A stretch of 64,000 bases of DNA from a bacterium (GCA_030605565.1 JAUWIB010000112.1:1-64000); one strand, 5' to 3'. Shown: positions 8,368 through 18,805, counted from the first letter of the stretch. Notes: generated by a model from the letters alone, not told the origin. A program made the numbers and translations.

Positions 8368-11300
8368 CTACTCGCAGATCGGCGGCGGGCCACCGTTGAA
8401 CATATAGTCTACCAGGTAAATGAGGTCGGCAATGTTGATTCCCGGCTCACCATCGATATCGGCCGCAGCCATGTCCGGAGGTGGCGGACCTTCGTTGTAC
8501 ATGTAATCAACCAGGTAGATCAGGTCCGCAATATCAGGACCGGCGCCGTTGCCGTCCATATCGCCACACAGCATCGAGGCTACATTCAACGTTATCGCGA
8601 TGCTATGGTTTGGAGTATCCGGATCGTTCGAGGACACAAACACCGATCCGGTGTACTCACCATCCTCCAGTTCCGTGGCGTCGAGATGGATATCCACGGT
8701 GACATTGCTGAAGGGATCGATTGACCCACCCGCCGGTTGTGCATACAACCAGTGATCGGCGTTAATAGTGATAGCAAGGTCGTTGTGCATGTAGGCTGCA
8801 TTGTACAGGATCTCAAGGGCATCATCAGTGATCGAATTCTGGATGCCGATAGTGCCGCTCTCCAGCGTTAAGTTGCCGGGGTCCATGACGCCGTACTGCA
8901 GCTCGATAGAGCCGTCGGGATAGAGCATGGCCTGGAAACTGAGATCGCCGGCGCCCACAGTGCTGTAGTATAGCCTGATGTGGGAGAAGCTGACGATGAA
9001 CCGTCCGTTGGCAGCATCGTAGTAATAGTAAATGTTGCCCCCTTTGCGCGGGTCGAGGTCGTCCCAAAACATGGCGATCATACTGGTGCCGATAGTGTCG
9101 TATGGCAACGGCTTATTGAGACGAGCGCTCGATGCGGCGTCGAAGGTAACAATGCCGTTGGAACCGATGTACAGATCGGTGTAGACACTATCGTACAATG
9201 GGAACCCAAAGCCGATCGGGATCGCCCCGGTGGCCTCATCATCCCCAAGCGTTACCTCGGTCCCGACCGTGGAGACATCGACCCAACTATACGTCGGACC
9301 AGCCGCTTCATCGGAATCGATCCAACTGTGACCATAGATGTCCGGTCCCCCGAAGCCCTTGCTCATAGCCGGGTAGAACGGTTCGGTTTCGTCGGATTTG
9401 TCGGCATCAGCCGGTCGATGACCGGCCGGAACAGGCCGCACCACATCGCCGGCAACGATACCGCCGCTTCCGGCTTTGTTCTGATTCATTTGGCAGCCGA
9501 CCGTGTAATCCAACCGACCGGGCCCATTGTTGGTAACCACCAGCGGGTAGACCATCTCGGTACCGGCTTCAAGCGTTTCGTCTATAGACATTTCGACTAT
9601 CTGGATATCAGGCGTATAAACATGGACGAAGACCGGAATTGAGCCGGTCGAGTCGCCGTGTTCGTTGGAGTACCAATCCAGGGTACCGGCGTTGTCGCCG
9701 CACGGTATGCCGGCGGTATGTATGGTGACGTCCAGATCAACACTGTCACCCGGAAGGATGATCTGCTGCTGGCTTGTGAATTCCAACCACTCGCAGGTCG
9801 ATGTGAACCACATGCGGAGGGTGCCGTCGCCGATGTTGCGAACGCGCGCGAAATGCGAGGCGTCGTCACCGGGCTGCAAGCTATCGGTGATCTGAGCGGT
9901 CGCGATTTCGCATTCCGGCACGCCAACACGCCCGTACCCGCGCACCTCGATATCGTCGATGTTCCAACCGCTGTATGTCCCCGAACCGTCGGTTCCACCG
10001 AGACCGAACCTGATCTGGAAGTTCGGATTGCTGTCGGCGACGGCGGAGAGATCGTATTCCTCACCGTTCCACGATGTCTCCTGATTCGTGCTACCGTTTC
10101 CGAACAGCCGCACCCAAGTGTCACCGTCGTAAACGTCGAGGTAAGCATGGTCATAGGAACTGCTTTCGACGCCCAGCCAGTGGTAGTAAGTCATGATGAC
10201 GCCGAACATGCTGCCACAGTCTATGAGCGGCGAATAAACCCACTGGGTCCCGCTTATGTTGTTGTTGTACGTACCGGACAGGTCGTTGCCCAGAACGGCG
10301 TTGTCGCTGGTAGGCGTGACGTCCTCCGACGGATCGCCACCGCTGCCGGTCGGTGAACCCATCTCCCACTCGGCCGAGCCACCCATGCCGGTCCAACCCT
10401 GGTTATAGGAGAAATCGTCATAGTAGAAGACGACACGGTCACCAACAGTGATATTGAAATACAACGTTGCGGCAAAGTTTGTGCCACTGACATCAAGAGT
10501 CATAAGTACACCGTAGCCCAGCGGGCATTCAGCGTCGGCCGACATCATGAAAACATCAGTTGAGTTATTGGCCGATCCGCTGATGGAATCAATATCGCCG
10601 AAGTACCCAAAGTCATCGCTGACTTCAGTGTATTGATCACTCTCACTCAAGTAAGCCGAGATATCAAACGCCTGGCCGGAGCCGCTGTTGCCAAGAGTGA
10701 CAACCAGTTCGGCTGTTTCGCCCGGATCCAGAATGCCGTTGTTGTCACCGCCTGCGGCGTCGTCGATATAGACCGACACATACGCCAACTCCGGCGCATG
10801 GGCCGTCACAGTAAACTGACCGTACCAAGTTTCGCGGTTGGTGCCGGTTACTTCCAGATCAAACTGGATATATTCACCGTCGGGGATGTTGGCAGCGGCG
10901 TCGAAGGCGATACCATCGGCGACATAACCGATACCGTTGTTGCCTGGGATGGTGCCGTATGATTCGGTACTATCGGTGATGGTGACGTACGGATTGGTGG
11001 TGGTGACAGTGGCCACTACGTCGAGGGCGTCATCGGGACCGACGTTCTTCAACTGCAAGCCGAGCAGGATGCTCTCGCCGTTGTCGATCAGCCCATTGCC
11101 GTTGCCGCCGGTCGCATCGTTGATATCATAGCTGTCGAAGATAATGTACGGCCCGGAAGGGGTGATGATCTGGATGGTCGACGTGTACGGCTGCTTGTTC
11201 TGACCGGTGACTACGATATCGGCCACACAGGGAGCTCCAAAACCGGCCAGTTCAACATCAACAGAGCCGGAAGCGTCAACATAGCCCGCACCCTGGAGAA

Positions 11301-13236
11301 CACCATCGACCGTAATACCGACATACGATCCGGGGTCAGCCTGGACGGTGGTGATGGTCACGGTCATCAAAATCGTAGCGTCGTGGATAACATTATTGAC
11401 CGCAGGGATGCCGAGGTAGGTCATCACCGACGGGTCACCCATCAAGTGGTAGGCTTCCCAGTAGTAATTCTCACGGGTGCTGCCGGACTCTGTAACACCA
11501 ATGTTGCCGGCGAATACGATGGCGTCGTTGGTGATATAATGCTGGTCAGCGGTCTCGCCGTGGTCATGGAAAATACCGTCATAGGCGCCCGGCCCGACAT
11601 CTTCAAAGGGCGGTCCACTGCCGACAACGGGACCGTAGCCAACGCCCCACCAGTAATCTTCATCCCAGTAGGTGCCGTCGGTAGCACCGATATAGCCGAT
11701 GCCGCCTTTCCCCTCGACTTGCAGGAAAGCTTCACCAAAACATGGCGTGGGTTCATCGAAGGTGTTCGGCAGGCAGCAGTTGCCGATTCCCAGCAGATAC
11801 ATATTGTAGTTGGTCAGGCCGGGAATATGAGAAGTGGTGAACGATGGATCGGAATGACCCGAGTGGCCGCAATGCGCCGTGTAATTGTACAACCCGACAC
11901 CGTCACTGATAGTCTGAATGATCGCGGCTGACGCCCCGGAGGCATCGGACGCCGGATAGAGCCAGACATTCGGCGAGATGCCGTGAGCCGCATTGAAATA
12001 CAGATTCGTGCCGTAATTGATCTGGCCGTTACCATGAGTGATAGCCCAATAGCTGTCAACACCGGACACCAGCGTCACCTCATCAAGGTAGCTGGGGTCA
12101 GGCATCAAATACTGCTCGTACTCCAGTGTCTTGTCGATCTGCGGCTGCAACTGCGTCGTATTCTGGGCCGAGAACCGGCCGTAGTAGATTTCCGGGAATA
12201 TGTCATTGGTGAACTCACAGAAATACAGATCGGTGACATGCGATCCAGCCGTGCCCGAGAACGGGTCTATCTGTTGAGCGTCACCTACCAGGAGCACAAA
12301 CGACGGCGCCGGATCTTCGTGTGTTCCGTCGTTATAGACACTTTCGATGTGGGCCGCTATCGCCGTATTGGCGCTGCCAATGACATCGGTGTAGTCAACC
12401 TGCACCGTGAAACCCTTGCGCGTCTTCCACTCAATGAGCGGCTGCAACTGCGTTTCGAACATCCGATCAGAGATTATCAAGTACTTTACCGGATACTTGA
12501 CCAGATCGGGGTGGTCCAGATTGAGCATACCCTGATCGTAATTGATGACCTGCTCGTAAATCGGCTCGAAAAAGGGCGAGTAGTTCTTGACGTAGTTATC
12601 GCGAGTCGCCTGCCAGTCGGAGCCCGAGAAACTGATCTCAATCGTCAGTTCCTTGTAGATCCGAATCTTGTTCTCGGTCGGATTATACTCAACCGGGGAC
12701 ATCATGACTTTGCCCAAACGCAGACCGCGCATGGTGCCGGAAATCTCCGTTTCAACCGTCGGCATCGTGTAGAACCCAGGCTGCTGGTACAGTTCCTGGT
12801 TCCACTCAAATGGCGCCGACATCGGATCATCGGATTTGCACAGCGAAGGCTGAACCGGCATCAGAGGATCGATCAGTCCCAAACCGGTAAGGTCGAACTC
12901 CTCGATCTCGGAACTGATGATCTGCGCTTCAAGCTCGCAGCCAACAGGAATAGCGAGCAATTTGATCGCCATCGGCAACGACGGTTCACCGATCCGGTGC
13001 GACCGCGTCAGGCCGGGAGCGACCATCAGATTGAAAGCACCCTCTTTTGTCATGATGTTGCCGATGCTGACTTCGCCGATTTCCAGCTTGAGTGTCAGCC
13101 CATTGTTGTCCTGGTGCAGAAGCGTCACCCCATTGGATGCATCGCTTAAATCAAGCACCTCAGCGGCTTGTCCCAAAGACACCACGGCCATCATGGCCAC
13201 AATACTGAGACAGCACAGTGTTACCAACCTCTTCAA
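8368..13236 (-). CDS. Gingipain-like (peptidase C25) multidomain secreted protease with dockerin-like tail
   Basis: A 1622-aa exported protein. I choose the TTG at 13234-13236 as start because GGAGG lies 5 nt upstream and it opens directly into a signal peptide (KRLVTLCCLSIVAMMAVV...GQA). A pro-region of about 200 residues precedes a C25 domain (KYLIISDRMFE, FVLLVGDAQQ). The candidate catalytic dyad is His455 (NYTAHCGHSGH) and Cys487 or Cys488 (LGIGNCCLPN), followed by PCFGEAFLQ, as in gingipains. Downstream are CARDB/Ig-like domains, a MAM-like jelly-roll segment (WVYSPLIDCGS...GWNIDDIEVRGYG), a further Ig-like domain and a nidogen-like stretch (LYIGSNGIVTFD). The tail from residue 1557 has two dockerin-like repeats and ends GGPPPICE. 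It is probably a surface or extracellular Cys endopeptidase. A TTGACA box lies at the complement of 13290-13295, but its -10 is poor. Confidence 0.88.
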   Translation of the reverse strand: MKRLVTLCCLSIVAMMAVVSLGQAAEVLDLSDASNGVTLLHQDNNGLTLKLEIGEVSIGNIMTKEGAFNLMVAPGLTRSHRIGEPSLPMAIKLLAIPVGCELEAQIISSEIEEFDLTGLGLIDPLMPVQPSLCKSDDPMSAPFEWNQELYQQPGFYTMPTVETEISGTMRGLRLGKVMMSPVEYNPTENKIRIYKELTIEISFSGSDWQATRDNYVKNYSPFFEPIYEQVINYDQGMLNLDHPDLVKYPVKYLIISDRMFETQLQPLIEWKTRKGFTVQVDYTDVIGSANTAIAAHIESVYNDGTHEDPAPSFVLLVGDAQQIDPFSGTAGSHVTDLYFCEFTNDIFPEIYYGRFSAQNTTQLQPQIDKTLEYEQYLMPDPSYLDEVTLVSGVDSYWAITHGNGQINYGTNLYFNAAHGISPNVWLYPASDASGASAAIIQTISDGVGLYNYTAHCGHSGHSDPSFTTSHIPGLTNYNMYLLGIGNCCLPNTFDEPTPCFGEAFLQVEGKGGIGYIGATDGTYWDEDYWWGVGYGPVVGSGPPFEDVGPGAYDGIFHDHGETADQHYITNDAIVFAGNIGVTESGSTRENYYWEAYHLMGDPSVMTYLGIPAVNNVIHDATILMTVTITTVQADPGSYVGITVDGVLQGAGYVDASGSVDVELAGFGAPCVADIVVTGQNKQPYTSTIQIITPSGPYIIFDSYDINDATGGNGNGLIDNGESILLGLQLKNVGPDDALDVVATVTTTNPYVTITDSTESYGTIPGNNGIGYVADGIAFDAAANIPDGEYIQFDLEVTGTNRETWYGQFTVTAHAPELAYVSVYIDDAAGGDNNGILDPGETAELVVTLGNSGSGQAFDISAYLSESDQYTEVSDDFGYFGDIDSISGSANNSTDVFMMSADAECPLGYGVLMTLDVSGTNFAATLYFNITVGDRVVFYYDDFSYNQGWTGMGGSAEWEMGSPTGSGGDPSEDVTPTSDNAVLGNDLSGTYNNNISGTQWVYSPLIDCGSMFGVIMTYYHWLGVESSSYDHAYLDVYDGDTWVRLFGNGSTNQETSWNGEEYDLSAVADSNPNFQIRFGLGGTDGSGTYSGWNIDDIEVRGYGRVGVPECEIATAQITDSLQPGDDASHFARVRNIGDGTLRMWFTSTCEWLEFTSQQQIILPGDSVDLDVTIHTAGIPCGDNAGTLDWYSNEHGDSTGSIPVFVHVYTPDIQIVEMSIDETLEAGTEMVYPLVVTNNGPGRLDYTVGCQMNQNKAGSGGIVAGDVVRPVPAGHRPADADKSDETEPFYPAMSKGFGGPDIYGHSWIDSDEAAGPTYSWVDVSTVGTEVTLGDDEATGAIPIGFGFPLYDSVYTDLYIGSNGIVTFDAASSARLNKPLPYDTIGTSMIAMFWDDLDPRKGGNIYYYYDAANGRFIVSFSHIRLYYSTVGAGDLSFQAMLYPDGSIELQYGVMDPGNLTLESGTIGIQNSITDDALEILYNAAYMHNDLAITINADHWLYAQPAGGSIDPFSNVTVDIHLDATELEDGEYTGSVFVSSNDPDTPNHSIAITLNVASMLCGDMDGNGAGPDIADLIYLVDYMYNEGPPPPDMAAADIDGEPGINIADLIYLVDYMFNGGPPPICE

Positions 13237-13412
13237 GATTACCTCCGTTCGATTATGAAAACTCTCTACATCGCGTGTACACATGTCGTTGTCAACCGGT
13301 TGGACGGTCACGGCCACAGCCGGCCTCAGGGGTATTTGCCAACAATCTAAGATACAATAAATCACAATGTTTCAAAGGAAAAAAATCACCCCCGACGCTT
13401 GTGGGCACTTGT

Positions 13413-13735
13413 GGGCGACAGACCTCCCGGTCTGTCGCCCTAAGAACAACTTGTTACCTATGTCTCCGGTTTAATCTGTTACCTATCTGCCCGGTTCATA
13501 CCGCCGGTGGCCCACCGTTTACGGTGGCATTTACTGACCCCACCATGAATGGCCGGTGGCCCACCGTTTACGGTGGGATTTACTGACCCCACCATGAATG
13601 GTGGGCCACCCGTCGTTGTTACCCCCGCGCAGGCGGGGGTCCCTCCGTATCTGATTCGCCCGGAGGATGGATTCCCGCCTGCGCGGGAATGACATGAGGA
13701 GCGCGGGAATGACATGAGGAGCGCGGCAATGACAG
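13413..13735. repeat. Cluster of short palindromes and tandem short repeats
   Basis: The gene-free stretch 13237-13792 holds a 12-bp hairpin at 13413-13440 (GGGCGACAGACC, loop TCCC). It also has two near-identical copies of GGTGGCCCACCGTTTACGGT (13507 and 13553) with an inverted GGTGGGCCACC at 13599, a hairpin ACCCCCGCGCAGGCGGGGGT at 13620-13639, and tandem CGCGGGAATGACATGAGGAG units at 13685-13725. No open frame is convincing. Confidence 0.7.
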
Positions 13736-13792
13736 AGAGAACAGACGCGCGAAGCGCATAAGACCCATTCATGGGCTTGACCGGGCGGGCAC

Positions 13793-13830
13793 AAAAAAAA
13801 CCGGGGACCGGACTAACCGGTCCCCGGGGG
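13793..13830 (-). terminator. Rho-independent terminator of the giant lipoprotein gene
   Basis: On the minus strand an 11-bp perfect stem CCGGGGACCGG / CCGGTCCCCGG with a TTAGT loop is followed by eight T. It lies 24 bp beyond the stop codon. Confidence 0.9.
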
Positions 13831-13853
13831 GAATTCAATATGTGAATGTTAGA

Positions 13854-16800
13854 TTACGGACCATCAATTTCGAACACAACGTCGGACACATCAAATACAG
13901 TGGCATCTGTGGTAGAGGTGACTCTCACTTTGCAGTCGAGTGAGGCTACCAAATCAGTGTCAGCCGTATTGTCAAGAGCCCAAGTGAAAGTACCGGCGCC
14001 TGGAGCGAGATTACCCGCAGTAGCGATGGCGAACCAAGTAGCACTCTCACCTGCACTAGCATCAAGCGTGTATTCGAGCTTGACATTGTCAAGTTGTCCC
14101 ATATGATCCCATGTTATATCATAACCAGCACCATTGATTGTCCAAGTCACCAATACATTTGGAGCAGTTATCAATACCGAAGGTTGGATTACGAACACCA
14201 AGTCCGATGTATCGCCAGCAGCAGGTCCTGCGTTGGTAGTGATTCTCACAAAGCATTGCGGTGCGGCTTCCAAGTCACCGTCTACCGCGTCATCGAGAGT
14301 CCAATTGAAAGTATTGGTGCCGGCTGCAATAGCATCAGCAGTGGCTATATCGGGCCAAGTAACACCGTTATCGACGGAATACTCGAGTTTGACAGGGTTG
14401 GCAAGACCGTTATCAGTCCACTCAATGGCCACGGCGGAATCCAGCACCCAAGTTTCGCCACCGTTTGGCACGGTTAAGGTGACATCAAGCGGGATTTCAA
14501 ACCAGTCATCACTGACATCCTCGATTGTGGAAACACCCTGAGCAAAGATCCTGATGTAGTAGGTTGCCGAAGCATCCAATGTAGCATCAAGCATCCACGG
14601 CCAGGTTTCAAGAGCTCCATCTACATCGGTAGCCAGAGTCGAAATGAGAGCACCGCCCGGATCCTTGCGCAATTCGATGGTGACATCTCCAACCTCAACC
14701 GGGTTGATCACGTTCCAGGTGATGTCGTGAGCGGTGCGGATCGGCCAGTTTTCAAGGCCGTTCGGCACCACAACAACCAGGCCGGAGATTGAGAACTCTC
14801 CACCCTCGAAGCCGCCGGTAACCGTACCGGCCTTCTTGATCCGGACCCAAGCTTGTTCCGCAGGTGGTTCAGGGATATTACTCCAGGTCCAGGTGCTGTC
14901 GTTTTCAGTGGCGGACGCCAACGTTATCCAGCCACTCGTGACAGGCGGAGGTCCGGTGGTGATATACTTATACTCGATATCAACCGTAGCACCAACCGTA
15001 GCGCCAATTGTCACCCACGTAATGGATGTAGCGGCGCCCTGAGCCAGATTTCCGGAAATCGGTGAAGTCACTATAACACCAGCGAAGGTCATCTCCGGAC
15101 TCTCTGCGTAAACAGCGTCGGTCTGACCGTACACTCGGATTGTCACAGTGGAGCAAGCCGAGTTTGCCGGCACAGTAAAGTTGCGCGGACTACCACCGGC
15201 GTAGTCGTCAAAAAGTATGGTGGAATCAGCATTGAAGCCGTCACGTGACCACCAGATGTCGACATCACCGACAGCGGCAGGTGCACCGTCAACCTCGGTC
15301 CACATGATATCTTGACCGGAACCGACCAGCCACTCTTGACCGGCGATCGGGGCGGTAATCGTAATACCTGAGATGCCGAAGAGTCCGGTTTGGCTAAGGA
15401 CATTATAAACCGTTCTGTTGCTCAGTTTGTCGAACATGACGATGCGAGCCGTCAGGTTGGAGGGCGTATTTGCCGGTACGGCCCACGTGTAGGTGCCAGA
15501 GTTGGCGACCGTATCGATCCACGTGGTGTCTTCACCAATAATGTAAGCTAAGGCGACCTCGGAGGACGCCACGTATACGGTATCCCATTCTATGTCGTAA
15601 TCCGCTCCGCCAGGGAGCCACTCGCCGGTAACCGGCGCGGTGATATTGACAAAGTCGTGGATTACGTCAAAGCCCCAAACCAGCGTATCGCCAGGTCTGA
15701 CGCTATCCATGCCGAAAGCATCGTCCCCTATGTTACCGACATAGAGACTACAGGCATAGTCTATGCCGATATCCGGAGGATACCAGGTAAACGCTCTGGG
15801 GCTGCCTGTCGCCTCAATCACGGAATCCAGAGCCCACGCGTTAGCGTCATCATTCCACCACCAGATTTCCATGCTGTCAAGACCAGCATAATCCCAGGTG
15901 AGCGGAACACCAAGTGAGTCTACACCTTCTTCGTCGTAGATGGTGTTGGCGTCACGCCAGGCGATCTGGTCTGGTCCGGTCAGCTCGAGGCCGGCCCAGG
16001 TGAAGACGTCACTCACCCACATCCAACCACCACCGGCGACTGTATCCTGCAGAGCAACCATAGCGTTGGTCGAGAAAAGGGTATCATCAACACCGTAAGT
16101 GTACTCGCCCGGCGTCTCATCAATATCCTGCACAGTATCGAACCACGTCGTACCGCCGTCGAGTGACAGGTACAGGTCGAGTACTTTGTAGATATCGTTA
16201 TCATCTACCGAAGTCCAGTCAATTAGAAATGACGGAGCCATGAAGTCGGTTGTGGCGGCGTTCGGTTCGACGAATTCAATCCACGGCTCGAGCTGAATGG
16301 TGTCAGCGCCCATGTTGCCGGAGTTGTCCCAGATCTGTACGATCAGGGTGTCCACCGATGCGGTAGCACCGGCGGCAACTGAAACGACACCAGCGCCGTT
16401 GCGCATGTCAACGCCCCAAGTCCAGGTGACCTCGTCTTCGGTAAGTACGAAGGCCGGATCGGCGCCGCCTTCAATAAACACGAAGTGGATGGAGTCAACA
16501 TACTCAACCTGGCTAATACCCAAATCGAAGCTGCTGGCTACCGCGCCACCGGCATTGTCGGCATCACCGGTCTGGGTGAGATTAATATCAGTCGAAGAGG
16601 GAGCCGTCTCGTCGCCAACAGTGATTTCTGCTGAGAACGCACCGGCGCCGGCCGAGTTGACCGCACGAATCTGGAAGGTAACTTCCGTATAGTCACTGAA
16701 CGGTGTCTGGAGTCCCATGTCATCGAAGAACAGGTCGAATGAAACATTCGAAGAATCAGAGGCAGCGAAGTTAACCGTACCCGTCTGCCATGTATAGTAG

Positions 16801-18536
16801 CTGATGTCCTCAATGTACGGATTAACAACGATGAAATCGGTGTTGAGGTGATTATCCTTGGCGAAGATCTGGTAGTACTCCGCGCCGCTGACCGAATCCC
16901 ACTTGAAGTCGATCACCAGATCGTCGAAGTCGGCCTTCCAGCCAGCGCCCATATCCAGCACGAAGCCGGTAGGTGCAGCCGGGGTTTCCGCCATGTTGAC
17001 ACTGGTGAAGGTCAAATCACTACCGGTAACGACATCGTCATCTTCAAAGTCGCCACGCAGGTTTGAGTATATCCGGAAATCCAACTCGTAGGTGTTAAAC
17101 GACTTCAGATCATCGGCCGGATTCACCGTCACGGTGACGCCGGAAGCCGAAATCGTCGCGTTCACTTCGCGGTTATTGGTAGCATCCAGAAGGGTCACCC
17201 AGCCGTTGGCATTGTCCGAATCAACATCCATATCGAAGTCGATAGTGATACTGTTACCCAGCGGGAAGTCGGTGAAGTCTTCGCCAAAGTCATCGAGGTT
17301 AGTCGCGACAAAACGTATACCCGACTGGGTCACAAGAGTACGCTGCCAAGTTGTAGAGTCGTCGTCGCCGTCTTCGTTTCTGGTATCAAGCAACCACAGT
17401 CCATCGGCTGATTTACCAGAGATCGTGACAACGTAATTGTTGTCAGGCACCAACGATAGAGCTGGATTGATCGTCAACACCATGTTAAGGACATCCCATG
17501 AGTAATCAAACTCCTCAGTGAAACCGATTGGAGCTCTCCTCACTGTCGCCGTGTCCATCGGCTTTGAGAAATTGATCTCCAGATCATCGGTGACCAAAAA
17601 GCCGGGTGTCTCGAAGGTGTAGGTGAGAATCACCGGCCTATTGGTTACGACCTGGGTGCCACCGTCGAGCGGGGCAAAGATGTTCGACATTTCGGTCGTG
17701 CCGGGCACCATGGAGATGTTTCTTTGCATGGTACCCTCAAAGGTGGAGCTACCCTCGGTGAACGGCAGGGTCATCAGATCGACTTCCCCGGCCGTCGCCA
17801 ACGCCATACCCGGCTGGCCAGCCTTGGGGGCCTCGTCGCCAAAAGCACCAACCCACAGCGGCACATTGTTGAAAGTGTAAGTGCCGTTGGCGATGGTGGT
17901 GGCCGTGTACTTGTTGGGGTGGATGTCAAAGCCGTAATCCAGGATTACAGTCACACCCTCTGCCACCGATACCAGGGTTGGATCGTCCAGCGCCAGAGAA
18001 GGTTCGCCATCCTTGACGGGCGGCGCCGGAAGCGCTGTGTAGACCTTACCGGTCACGTTGGCCGTCAACGGCAGCAGCCGCATATCGAGTGTATCTGAAA
18101 CATAGATGTTACCGGCCGGTCTGTCGGCAACACCGCCGCGCAGATCGTCAAGCTCCGGAATCGTCGTCCAGCCGCTTGTGACGGCGTGGCCGGTCACGCT
18201 GAAGGTGAACTCGTACTCGCCGGACACCAGGTCAACCGGTGTGCTCCAGTAACCGCCGGCATCGGTGGTTGTGGTGTACGTGCTGTCACCGTTTATCCAC
18301 GTAATCGTTACGCCAGCCAGAAACGCATTGTCCCAACCGTCAGACACAGTTCCGTGCACAGTGCCAATGACCTGATCCGTTTCCTCTATGATTACGGTGG
18401 TGTCATTTGTAACATTCTCGGGGAACTCAATCACGGTTGAGTCGTCGCCACAACCGGTGATGAAGTACGCCGCCATGATGCTGCTTGTAAAGATCGCGAG
18501 CAGCAATAGAAACTTCATGTTTCTTTTCATTACCAT
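13854..18536 (-). CDS. Giant lipoprotein of Ig-like and Kre9/KNH-like repeats, 1560 aa
   Basis: A surface lipoprotein. A hydrophobic signal (residues 8-27) ends in the lipobox ITGC with the lipidated Cys at 29. Residues about 50-120 resemble a carboxypeptidase-regulatory (CarbopepD) beta-sandwich (GTVHGTVSDGWDNAFLAGVT). Several Ig/fibronectin-like modules follow, with Big_5-like segments (EINFSKPMDTATV). The C-terminal half has at least six units of the type TVPNGGETWVLDSAVAIEWT...VKLEYSVDNGVTW, which I know as Ser-Thr-rich/Kre9-KNH-like domains. There are no catalytic motifs and the protein is acidic. It may act as a scaffold or adhesin. AGGAG precedes two close ATGs; the second (18528-18530, MKRNMK) has the better 9-nt spacing, so the protein may be two residues shorter. 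Confidence 0.88.
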   Translation of the reverse strand: MVMKRNMKFLLLLAIFTSSIMAAYFITGCGDDSTVIEFPENVTNDTTVIIEETDQVIGTVHGTVSDGWDNAFLAGVTITWINGDSTYTTTTDAGGYWSTPVDLVSGEYEFTFSVTGHAVTSGWTTIPELDDLRGGVADRPAGNIYVSDTLDMRLLPLTANVTGKVYTALPAPPVKDGEPSLALDDPTLVSVAEGVTVILDYGFDIHPNKYTATTIANGTYTFNNVPLWVGAFGDEAPKAGQPGMALATAGEVDLMTLPFTEGSSTFEGTMQRNISMVPGTTEMSNIFAPLDGGTQVVTNRPVILTYTFETPGFLVTDDLEINFSKPMDTATVRRAPIGFTEEFDYSWDVLNMVLTINPALSLVPDNNYVVTISGKSADGLWLLDTRNEDGDDDSTTWQRTLVTQSGIRFVATNLDDFGEDFTDFPLGNSITIDFDMDVDSDNANGWVTLLDATNNREVNATISASGVTVTVNPADDLKSFNTYELDFRIYSNLRGDFEDDDVVTGSDLTFTSVNMAETPAAPTGFVLDMGAGWKADFDDLVIDFKWDSVSGAEYYQIFAKDNHLNTDFIVVNPYIEDISYYTWQTGTVNFAASDSSNVSFDLFFDDMGLQTPFSDYTEVTFQIRAVNSAGAGAFSAEITVGDETAPSSTDINLTQTGDADNAGGAVASSFDLGISQVEYVDSIHFVFIEGGADPAFVLTEDEVTWTWGVDMRNGAGVVSVAAGATASVDTLIVQIWDNSGNMGADTIQLEPWIEFVEPNAATTDFMAPSFLIDWTSVDDNDIYKVLDLYLSLDGGTTWFDTVQDIDETPGEYTYGVDDTLFSTNAMVALQDTVAGGGWMWVSDVFTWAGLELTGPDQIAWRDANTIYDEEGVDSLGVPLTWDYAGLDSMEIWWWNDDANAWALDSVIEATGSPRAFTWYPPDIGIDYACSLYVGNIGDDAFGMDSVRPGDTLVWGFDVIHDFVNITAPVTGEWLPGGADYDIEWDTVYVASSEVALAYIIGEDTTWIDTVANSGTYTWAVPANTPSNLTARIVMFDKLSNRTVYNVLSQTGLFGISGITITAPIAGQEWLVGSGQDIMWTEVDGAPAAVGDVDIWWSRDGFNADSTILFDDYAGGSPRNFTVPANSACSTVTIRVYGQTDAVYAESPEMTFAGVIVTSPISGNLAQGAATSITWVTIGATVGATVDIEYKYITTGPPPVTSGWITLASATENDSTWTWSNIPEPPAEQAWVRIKKAGTVTGGFEGGEFSISGLVVVVPNGLENWPIRTAHDITWNVINPVEVGDVTIELRKDPGGALISTLATDVDGALETWPWMLDATLDASATYYIRIFAQGVSTIEDVSDDWFEIPLDVTLTVPNGGETWVLDSAVAIEWTDNGLANPVKLEYSVDNGVTWPDIATADAIAAGTNTFNWTLDDAVDGDLEAAPQCFVRITTNAGPAAGDTSDLVFVIQPSVLITAPNVLVTWTINGAGYDITWDHMGQLDNVKLEYTLDASAGESATWFAIATAGNLAPGAGTFTWALDNTADTDLVASLDCKVRVTSTTDATVFDVSDVVFEIDGP

Positions 18537-18799
18537 CTACTCCTTTGAAACTTAGTTTAGACTTCTCTTTTGTTCTGAAAGTTAATTTTCATGTCTCGTT
18601 AGTTTTGGCTAAGCCCATGCTTCCATTCGATGGGCCCTACCTACGGGCTGGGACCACCCGACTCTTGCATCAGAGAAACCTCCTTTGTTCTGTCTACGAT
18701 ATTTCTTCTTATTGTTCATATCCCATACAATCTTTATCGGCGCAGAAGCATAAATCCTTATATGGTAGCCTTTTCTAATAAAGACTTTTATCCAAATTG
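18537..18799 (-). promoter_or_regulatory. Long 5' leader of the giant lipoprotein gene
   Basis: If transcription starts from the promoter at 18806-18834, the mRNA has an untranslated leader of about 260 nt. It contains a GC-rich self-complementary patch around 18629-18653 (GGGCCCTACC...GGGCTGGG). I could not match it to a known riboswitch or thermometer. Confidence 0.3.
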
Positions 18800-18805
18800 G
18801 GCCAT

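Noticed and set aside
11983-13149. Long open frame on the + strand opposite the protease gene (388 codons)
   Set aside because: It is antisense to a well-supported C25 domain, has an Arg/His-rich composition and no domain or ribosome-binding site. It reflects the codon bias of the real gene.
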